Of a DNA stretch of 64,000 nucleotides, positions 59,712 through 64,000 are shown piece by piece. Source of the DNA: Rubrivirga sp046845755. GTDB taxonomy: Bacteria > Bacteroidota > Rhodothermia > Rhodothermales > Rubricoccaceae. The notes below the pieces were generated by a model. That model was not told the DNA's origin, ran no database searches, and saw nothing but the letters and a program-made list of their open reading frames with translations. The stretch spans positions 2,852,001-2,916,000 of the forward strand of contig NZ_CP177357.1 in assembly GCF_046845755.1 (NCBI RefSeq), in the 5' to 3' direction. Each line of letters opens with the position of its first letter. Position 1 is the first letter of the stretch. The translations under genes and the position numbers were made by a program.

Positions 59712-62396
59712 ATGAACCTCCAGAAGTTTACCGTCAAGGCCCAAGAGGCCGTCCAGCGCGCCAGCGAGATCGCGCAGTCGAAGAACCACCAGGGCATCGA
59801 GCCCCCGCATCTGCTCCAGGCCTTTCTGCAGGACGAGGGCGGGCTCATCCCCACCCTCCTGTCGCGCCTGGGCGCGAATGAAGACACGCTCGCCGCGCTC
59901 GCGGCCCGGGCCGTCGACAAGCTCCCGACCGTGACCGGCGCGTCGGTCTCGGGCCAGTACGTCGGGACCGAGCTCAACAAGGCCTTCGACCGGGCGCTCG
60001 CCGAGGCCGAGGCGCTCGGCGACGAGTACGTCGCGAGCGAGCACCTGCTGCTGGCGCTCGCCGAGGGCGAGGGGGCGACCGCGAACGCGCTCCAGAGCCA
60101 GGGCGTCACCAAGGACGCCTTGCTCGGCGTCCTCCAGACCGTCCGCGGCGGGCAGCGCGTGCAGGACCCGTACGCCGAGTCCAAGTACGACGCGCTCAAC
60201 CGCTACGCGCGCGACCTCAACGACGCCGCCCGCAAGGGCCAGATCGACCCCGTCATCGGGCGCGACGACGAGATCCGGCGCGTGCTCCAGATCCTGAGCC
60301 GCCGGACCAAGAACAACCCCGTGCTCGTGGGCGAGCCCGGCGTCGGCAAGACGGCGATCGCCGAGGGGCTGGCGATCCGGGTCGTCGAGGGCGACGTGCC
60401 CGAGGGGCTGGCCTCGAAGACCATCATGGCCCTCGACATGGGCGCGCTGATCGCCGGGGCCAAGTACCGCGGCGAGTTCGAGGACCGCCTCAAGGCCGTC
60501 GTCAAGGAGGTCACCCAGGCCGACGGCGAGATCATCCTGTTCATCGACGAGATCCACACGCTCGTGGGCGCCGGCGGCGGGGACGGCGCCATGGACGCGG
60601 CCAACATCCTGAAGCCGGCGCTCGCGCGCGGCGAGCTCCGCGCGATCGGCGCGACGACGCTCGACGAGTACCAGAAGTACTTCGAAAAGGACAAGGCCCT
60701 GGAGCGGCGCTTCCAGATGGTCCTCGTCGCCGAGCCGTCCGTCCCGGACACGATCGCGATCCTGCGCGGCATCAAGGACCGCTACGAGGTGCACCACGGC
60801 GTCCGCATCACCGACGGCGCGATCGTGGCCGCCGCCGAGCTGTCGGACCGCTACGTCTCGAACCGCTTCCTGCCCGACAAGGCCATCGACCTGGTCGACG
60901 AGGCCGCGTCGCGCCTGCGCATCGAGATCGACTCGACGCCCGAGGAGCTCGACACGGTCGAGCGCGAGATCCGGACCCAGGAGATCGCGCGCGAGGCCGT
61001 CCGGCGCGAGGGCGACGAGGCCCAGGAGGCCGCCATCACCGAGCAGCTCGCGAACCTGGAAGAGGAGCGCGACCGGCTGCGCGCGCGCTGGGAGCAGGAG
61101 CGCGACCTGGTCACGACGATCAAGGACTCGAAGGCCCAGATCGAGGCCCTGAAGACCGAGGCGGCCGAGGAAGAGCGTCAGGGCGACTTTGCGCGCGTCG
61201 CCGAGATCCGGCACGGCGAGATCCCGGGCCTGCAGGAGGCCATCGACACGGCGACGGCGCGCCTTGCCGAGGTCCAGCTGAACGGGGCGATGCTCAAGGA
61301 GGAGGTCGACGCCGAGGACATCGCGGACGTGATCTCGCGCGCGACCGGCATCCCGGTCTCGAAGATGCTGGAGACCGAGCGCGAAAAGCTGCTCCACCTC
61401 GAGGACGAGATCGAGAAGCGCGTCGTGGGCCAGCCCGAGGCCGTCGAGGCCGTGGCGAACGCCGTGCGGCGCTCGCGCGCGGGCCTGCAAGAGGGCAACC
61501 GGCCGCTCGGCTCGTTCATCTTCCTGGGCACGACGGGCGTCGGCAAGACGGAGCTGGCGAAGGCGCTCGCCGAGCAGCTTTTCGACGACGACCACGCGCT
61601 CGTGCGGATCGACATGTCGGAGTACCAGGAGCGCCACACCGTCTCGCGACTCGTCGGCGCGCCTCCCGGCTACGTCGGCTACGACGAGGGCGGGCAGCTC
61701 ACCGAGGCGGTCCGCCGCCGGCCGTACTCCGTCGTGCTGCTCGACGAGTTCGAAAAGGCGCACCCGGAGGTCTACAACGTCCTGTTGCAGGTGCTCGACG
61801 ACGGGCGGCTGACGGACTCGAAGGGCCGCGTGGTCGACTTCTCGAACACGATCATCATCATGACCTCGAACCTCGGCTCGGAGCTCATCACCCAGAAGCT
61901 GGGCGCCGACCGCGACGTGTCGGAGGCCGAGATGGACGCTGTCCGCACGGAGCTGCTGCAGCTGCTCCGCCAGCGCTTGCGGCCCGAGTTCCTGAACCGG
62001 ATCGACGAGACCGTCGTGTTCCGGCCCCTCGGCCGGGCGCAGATCCGCCAGATCGTCGAGATCCTGTTCGAGACCACGCGCCGGCTGGCCGAGCGGCAGG
62101 GCGTGCGCTTGGTGCTGACGGACGCGGCCAAGGACGCGCTCGCGGCCGAGGGCTTCGACGCGGCGTTCGGCGCGCGGCCCCTCAAGCGCGTGCTCCAGCG
62201 GTTGGTCGCCAACCCGCTGGCGGAGCAGATCCTGGGCGGGCTCGTCGGCGACGGCGACGCCGTGCTCGTGGAGGCGGCCGACGGCGGCGGGGTCACGCTG
62301 GAGACCGTCCCCGCGGCCGAGGCGGACGCCCGGCTCGGCGCCGAGGCCGACCGCGAGCCGGAGGCGGGGATGATGGCGCCCGCGGGCGAGGCGTAG
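59712..62396 (+). CDS. clpB: ClpB disaggregase chaperone
   Basis: An 894-residue Hsp100. An N-terminal repeat domain (KFTVKAQEAVQRASEIAQSK) precedes the first AAA+ module (VLVGEPGVGKTAIAEGLAIR, ILFIDEIHTLVGAGGGDGAM). The ClpB-specific coiled-coil M domain (about 415-540) includes TVEREIRTQEIAREAVRREG and LEEERDRLRARWEQERDL. The second module has FIFLGTTGVGKTELAKALAE, PPGYVGYDEGGQLTEAVRRR and VLLDEFEKAHPEVYNVLLQV. With DnaK it resolves protein aggregates in the cytoplasm. No CIRCE element or ClpP-binding IGF loop is seen; sigma32-like control cannot be judged. Slightly longer than usual because of its C-terminal tail (EADARLGAEADREPEAGM). Confidence 0.97.
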   Translation: MNLQKFTVKAQEAVQRASEIAQSKNHQGIEPPHLLQAFLQDEGGLIPTLLSRLGANEDTLAALAARAVDKLPTVTGASVSGQYVGTELNKAFDRALAEAEALGDEYVASEHLLLALAEGEGATANALQSQGVTKDALLGVLQTVRGGQRVQDPYAESKYDALNRYARDLNDAARKGQIDPVIGRDDEIRRVLQILSRRTKNNPVLVGEPGVGKTAIAEGLAIRVVEGDVPEGLASKTIMALDMGALIAGAKYRGEFEDRLKAVVKEVTQADGEIILFIDEIHTLVGAGGGDGAMDAANILKPALARGELRAIGATTLDEYQKYFEKDKALERRFQMVLVAEPSVPDTIAILRGIKDRYEVHHGVRITDGAIVAAAELSDRYVSNRFLPDKAIDLVDEAASRLRIEIDSTPEELDTVEREIRTQEIAREAVRREGDEAQEAAITEQLANLEEERDRLRARWEQERDLVTTIKDSKAQIEALKTEAAEEERQGDFARVAEIRHGEIPGLQEAIDTATARLAEVQLNGAMLKEEVDAEDIADVISRATGIPVSKMLETEREKLLHLEDEIEKRVVGQPEAVEAVANAVRRSRAGLQEGNRPLGSFIFLGTTGVGKTELAKALAEQLFDDDHALVRIDMSEYQERHTVSRLVGAPPGYVGYDEGGQLTEAVRRRPYSVVLLDEFEKAHPEVYNVLLQVLDDGRLTDSKGRVVDFSNTIIIMTSNLGSELITQKLGADRDVSEAEMDAVRTELLQLLRQRLRPEFLNRIDETVVFRPLGRAQIRQIVEILFETTRRLAERQGVRLVLTDAAKDALAAEGFDAAFGARPLKRVLQRLVANPLAEQILGGLVGDGDAVLVEAADGGGVTLETVPAAEADARLGAEADREPEAGMMAPAGEA

Positions 62397-62417
62397 CGCG
62401 GACCGCAGACGACGCCT

Positions 62418-62445
62418 CCCCCCAGCCCGCATGTGGGCTGGGGGG
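62418..62445. terminator. Bidirectional hairpin between convergent clpB and VOC genes
   Basis: CCCCCCAGCCC (62418-62428) pairs perfectly over 11 bp with GGGCTGGGGGG (62435-62445) around GCATGT. It lies 21 bp past the clpB stop and directly abuts the stop of the convergent gene. There is no T-tract, so termination strength is uncertain. Confidence 0.6.
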
Positions 62446-62799
62446 TCAGGCAGTCGCCCACACCGCCAGTTCGTTGCCGCTCGGATCCAGAAAGTGGAAG
62501 CGGCGGCCACCGGGGAAATCGAACGGGGGCGTCGAGATCGTCCCGCCCGCGGCCTCGACGGCGGCGACGCTGGCGGCCAGGTCGTCGGAGTACAGGATGA
62601 CGAGCGGGCCGCCGGTGCGCACGGTGTCGGCTTGCGCCAGCCCGCCGACCTCGCCGTCGCCGTCGGGCCGCTGGATGCCCGCGTACGTCGGGCCGTAGTC
62701 GGTGAAGGCCCAGCCGAAGGCGGCGGTGTAAAACCGCTTGGCGGCGGCGAGGTCGAGGACGGTGATCTCGATGTAGTCGATGGCGTGGTGCGTGGGCAT
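62446..62799 (-). CDS. VOC family (glyoxalase/bleomycin-resistance fold) protein
   Basis: A 117-residue protein with two beta-alpha-beta-beta-beta modules. Module 1 is HAIDYIEITVLDLAAAKRFY and TAAFGWAFTDYGPTYAGIQR; module 2 is GGPLVILYSDDLAASVAAVE, then GGTISTPPFDFPGGRRFHFL and DPSGNELAVWA. The D-P-S-G-N-E-L end and the F-x-D-P motif are typical of the family. The His in module 1 (HAIDYIEI) and Glu in GNEL could bind a metal. Members range from glyoxalases to dioxygenases and resistance proteins; the substrate is unknown. Confidence 0.85.
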   Translation of the reverse strand: MPTHHAIDYIEITVLDLAAAKRFYTAAFGWAFTDYGPTYAGIQRPDGDGEVGGLAQADTVRTGGPLVILYSDDLAASVAAVEAAGGTISTPPFDFPGGRRFHFLDPSGNELAVWATA

Positions 62800-62831
62800 C
62801 GGGCGGGGCGCGCGGGGAGGGGGGAGGGGCC

Positions 62832-63497
62832 TCAGCGTACGATCACAAACCCGCCACCCCAGCGCCGGTAGTCCAGGGTCTCGACGCCGTTGCGGACGGA
62901 GCCGGCATAGCCGTCCTGCCCCGGGCGCGGCTCGAAGATGACCTTGCCGCCGTCGGCGTAGGTGATGGCTCCGGCATGGACGGCGGCACGGCACACGCTG
63001 GAGTCGTCGGTGTAGGGGCCGGAGCCCCAGACCGGGTGGCCGCGGTCGGCGGCGGAGCGCGCGGGCGGGCAGACCACGGTGACGCGGGCCGAGGTGCCGC
63101 GGTAGGCGGCGGCGTCGGCGTCCCACCCGACGGTCGGGTCGGCGGCGACCGTGACGACGGCGAAGCTGCCGCCCCACGAGCCGTAGTCCAGGGTCGTGAC
63201 GCCGTTCCGGGCGGTCCCCGGGTAGCTCGGCTGGCCCGGCCGGGCCTCGAGGGTGACGGCCCCGCCGGCCCAGTCTATGGCCCCGGCGTGGACGGCGGCG
63301 CGGCACACGCTGGAGTCGTCGGTGTACGGGTTCGAGCCCCAGACGGGGTGGTTCCGGTCGGCCGCCCCGGCTTCGGGACAGACCACGGAGACTGTCCCCG
63401 AGCGCCCCCGGAGGTCGGAGGCGTCGGCGTCCCAGCCGATCTGGGCGGACGGAGCGGCGGCGAGGAGGAGGGCGAGGACGAATGGGAGGTGGCGCAT
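62832..63497 (-). CDS. Secreted protein with two tandem LCCL domains
   Basis: A 221-residue exported protein (MRHLPFVLALLLAAAPSAQ signal). Two similar halves follow: VSVVCPEAGAADRNHPVWGS, NPYTDDSSVCRAAVHAGAID, and again VTVVCPPARSAADRGHPVWG and GPYTDDSSVCRAAVHAGAIT. Each contains the LCCL signature Y-T-D-D-S-S-V-C-R-A-A-V-H-A-G, and each ends NGVTTLDY/NGVETLDY with a WGGSF or WGGGF strand. Each has two Cys that should pair. LCCL domains bind lipids or sugars in eukaryotic extracellular proteins; bacterial roles are unknown. There are no other domains. It is 32 bp from the VOC gene and could be cotranscribed. Confidence 0.85.
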   Translation of the reverse strand: MRHLPFVLALLLAAAPSAQIGWDADASDLRGRSGTVSVVCPEAGAADRNHPVWGSNPYTDDSSVCRAAVHAGAIDWAGGAVTLEARPGQPSYPGTARNGVTTLDYGSWGGSFAVVTVAADPTVGWDADAAAYRGTSARVTVVCPPARSAADRGHPVWGSGPYTDDSSVCRAAVHAGAITYADGGKVIFEPRPGQDGYAGSVRNGVETLDYRRWGGGFVIVR

Positions 63498-63658
63498 GGC
63501 GACGCAGGGCTTACTGGACCCCCAAGTCTATAAAACAGCAGGGGAACAGGCCGTCCGGCGCGGACCTCCTCTTGCGACGCGAGCCCGACTCTCCCCTCGC
63601 CCCGCGCCCCGCCGGACCGCCCTCCACGTCCCGACCACCGGGCGCCGTAACCTGCGGG

Positions 63659-64000
63659 ATGGACACCCCTCCCCTCCCCGAGCCGCTCGTCATCGGCGGC
63701 ACCGAGATCCCGCGCGGGACTCGCACGACCGTCCGCCTGCCGATCGCTCCCCTGTACACGCTCGCGGCGATGGCGATGCCCGTGCACGTCGTCAGGGGCA
63801 AGCGCGACGGGCCGCGCCTGTTCGTCTCGGCGGCCATCCACGGCGACGAGATCCTGGGCGTCGAAATCATCCGGCGGCTGCTGGGGCTGGGGCTGCTCAA
63901 ACACCTGCGGGGCACGCTGATCGCCGTGCCGGTCGTCAACGTCTACGGGTACACGGCGCGCTCGCGGTACCTGCCCGACCGCCGCGACCTCAACCGCTCG
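63659..64000 (+). CDS. Succinylglutamate desuccinylase/aspartoacylase family protein (partial)
   Basis: The first 114 codons; the gene runs off the right edge. The zinc site is LFVSAAIHGDEILGVEIIRR (His-x-x-Glu of H-G-D-E), and the later PDRRDLNRS segment and NVYGYTARSRYLP match the M14-like AstE/AspA fold. It has no signal peptide. The start is ATG at 63659 (DTPPLPEPLVIGG). In Bacteroidota-like genomes family members often occur as uncharacterised amidohydrolases, so the substrate is not fixed. It is not linked to the arginine genes by position. Confidence 0.85.
   Translation, partial: MDTPPLPEPLVIGGTEIPRGTRTTVRLPIAPLYTLAAMAMPVHVVRGKRDGPRLFVSAAIHGDEILGVEIIRRLLGLGLLKHLRGTLIAVPVVNVYGYTARSRYLPDRRDLNRS

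Overview
The window is about 70% GC and gene-dense. It looks like a chromosome segment from the Rhodothermota/Bacteroidota side, most like the Rubricoccaceae (Rubrivirga/Rubricoccus type). The evidence is the combination of a transcarbamylase-type arginine pathway (argF' with argG/C/D/B/E/H in one operon), a sigma54 activator coupled to a Bacteroidota-type LptE, DUF4286 and DUF2911 genes, a Reg_prop/Y_Y_Y hybrid kinase, and one promoter of the Bacteroidota TAnnTTTG type. The genus assignment is inference. No rRNA, tRNA or CRISPR array was seen.

Layout. 1-4 kb: end of a metal-efflux-like locus, a transglutaminase-like gene, a 21-bp x 17.7 tandem array, a tyrosine recombinase fold that lacks its catalytic residues, and an alpha/beta hydrolase. 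4-6 kb: a NarL-type kinase/regulator pair. 6-16 kb: an E2 acyltransferase with two lipoyl domains, a GT2 glycosyltransferase, lptE, a sigma54 activator, several small enzymes and miaB. 16-20 kb: a Phd/RelE toxin-antitoxin pair, ribE and ribD separated by a secreted protein gene, and an outer-membrane barrel. 20.8-24 kb: a Rad52-type annealase, an ammonium transporter and RlpA. 24-33 kb: the arginine operon argG-(P-loop protein)-argC-argD-argF'-argB-argE-argH, with an Arg-rich leader ORF and an intrinsic terminator ahead of argG. 33.5-36 kb: a GIY-YIG gene between inverted repeats, then a Sak4-like ATPase and a DUF559-like putative nuclease. 36-45 kb: a metallopeptidase/propeller/barrel fusion, a PH-like membrane protein, a DUF892 protein, an aldo/keto reductase, a DUF2911 protein and an M13 peptidase. 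45-59.5 kb: four hybrid histidine kinases, three of which share an identical 583-bp catalytic core. 59.7-64 kb: clpB, a VOC protein, a tandem LCCL protein and the start of an aspartoacylase-family gene.

Main points. (1) Three recombination-type genes at two loci 14 kb apart carry the same inverted-repeat site, GTGnCA-N6-TGTCAC, upstream of their starts; this suggests a small recombination/repair regulon. (2) The arginine operon has the parts of a ribosome-mediated attenuator. (3) A GIY-YIG gene sits between 33-bp inverted repeats, and a 110-bp copy made of the same ends without the gene lies 4 kb away and supplies the stop codon of argC, which suggests a nuclease-associated mobile family. (4) No N-acylglutamate-forming enzyme is seen in the arginine operon; an uncharacterised P-loop protein occupies one position. 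(5) Three sensor kinases appear to be homogenised by gene conversion while their sensors and first receivers diverge.
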